Assembly: GCA_947169835.1 (NCBI GenBank)
Contig: CAMVRH010000058.1
Coordinates: 1 to 6,283, forward strand
DNA from: an uncultured Lachnospira sp.
Lineage (GTDB): Bacteria; Bacillota; Clostridia; Lachnospirales; Lachnospiraceae
DNA length: 6,283 nt
Reading direction: 5' to 3'
Of this stretch, positions 5,805-6,283 are shown in pieces (the stretch's first letter is position 1; every line of letters begins with the position of its first letter). The notes beneath the pieces are model-generated. The model made no database searches. It saw nothing but the letters and a program-made list of their open reading frames with translations, and was not told the origin of the DNA. The position numbers were made by a program, and so were the translations under genes.

Positions 5805-6283
5805 TAAAGAACTCCGCGTTTAAAATGTCCTCTTGTAGTATTAGGCAAATCCTCAACCAACTCTCCAGCTACAAATGCTCTCTCAGCTAAATCTAACACT
5901 TGTGAACTAAGTTTTGCACTCTCATTAGTTAGAGAGATTCGAATTGATTTAGGATTTAGTTTTTCAATATCATCTTTAAATTTAAATAATGATGTGGCAT
6001 TGCAGTTATACATTACATTGTAACAATGAGTACAATTACATCTAACCACAAACTCATTATTAATTTTATCGCTTAGCGCATATCTGTCATTCTTCTTTTC
6101 ACATCTATCTAAAGTTTTAAAAGCACAGTTAGCACTAATCATCATTGGTATGAAACCATAGGCAATAAACTCTTCGCATGTCACACCACGATCTATCAAT
6201 TCTGCCTCATTAAGTTCAACTGGAACTGTAGATGTGATGTCTAAACTATCGTAATAGCGTTTTGTCTCATCATTCCATACATA
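5804..6283 (-). CDS. Peptidase U32 family protein, 3' part only
   Basis: The frame is open to the right edge of the window, so only the last 159 residues are present; the true start lies outside. The visible part matches the C-terminal half of U32-family proteins: VPVELNEAEL, then a cysteine-rich region (SANCAFKTLDRC, RCNCTHCYN, YNC) and the closing TTRGHFKRGVL. Family members such as RlhA, TrhP and UbiU use conserved cysteines to hold an iron-sulfur cluster and take part in hydroxylating RNA or ubiquinone precursors. Others are annotated as collagenase-like peptidases. Which activity applies here cannot be told from a fragment. Its TAA stop overlaps the SEDS gene's ATG by one base, so it is in the same operon and probably translationally coupled. 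A TTG at 6199 is only an internal Leu codon, not a start. Confidence 0.88.
   Translation of the reverse strand, partial: YVWNDETKRYYDSLDITSTVPVELNEAELIDRGVTCEEFIAYGFIPMMISANCAFKTLDRCEKKNDRYALSDKINNEFVVRCNCTHCYNVMYNCNATSLFKFKDDIEKLNPKSIRISLTNESAKLSSQVLDLAERAFVAGELVEDLPNTTRGHFKRGVL

Overview
The window looks like a low-GC Gram-positive chromosome, most likely a clostridial Firmicute of the Lachnospiraceae type. That placement is an inference from AT-rich sequence, strong AGGAG-type ribosome binding sites, sigma-A-like promoters, and a membrane protein combining a zinc ribbon with CHB_HEX_C-like repeats. No species can be named. Apart from a tRNA gene at the left edge, every gene is on the minus strand, so the window is described below from right to left, in the direction of transcription.

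Right part (6283 to 2984): a tightly packed operon. It holds the 3' end of a peptidase-U32-family gene (cut by the window edge), a SEDS-family (FtsW/RodA/SpoVE) glycosyltransferase, and a short class B penicillin-binding protein. The first two share one base (TAATG). The third starts at a TTG codon inside the SEDS gene, behind a strong Shine-Dalgarno sequence, giving a 32-base overlap. The SEDS protein and the class B PBP form a classic pair: one polymerises lipid II into glycan and the other crosslinks it. The U32 protein belongs to a family better known for RNA or ubiquinone hydroxylation and protease-like annotations.

Middle (2983 to 1818): a sigma-A-type promoter followed by a 17-bp inverted repeat leads into a Nudix hydrolase gene. 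A strong intrinsic terminator lies directly between this gene and queH (epoxyqueuosine reductase, last step of queuosine tRNA modification). The terminator abuts the queH ribosome binding site and leaves no room for a separate promoter there.

Left part (1817 to 1): an extended -10 promoter, overlapping an inverted repeat at the queH stop codon, drives a gene for a single-pass membrane protein. That protein has a cytoplasmic zinc ribbon, an acidic linker, one membrane helix, a helical repeat-like segment and two CHB_HEX_C-like repeats outside the cell. The gene ends at a bidirectional terminator shared with a convergent tRNA-Leu(CAA) gene, which also has its own terminator hairpin.

No mobile element, CRISPR array, rRNA or defence system was seen, and no gene-free stretch exceeds 300 bases. 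This is mostly ordinary core-genome content. The points most worth a second look are the terminator fused to the queH leader, the operator-like repeat in the Nudix leader, and the uncharacterised zinc-ribbon surface protein.
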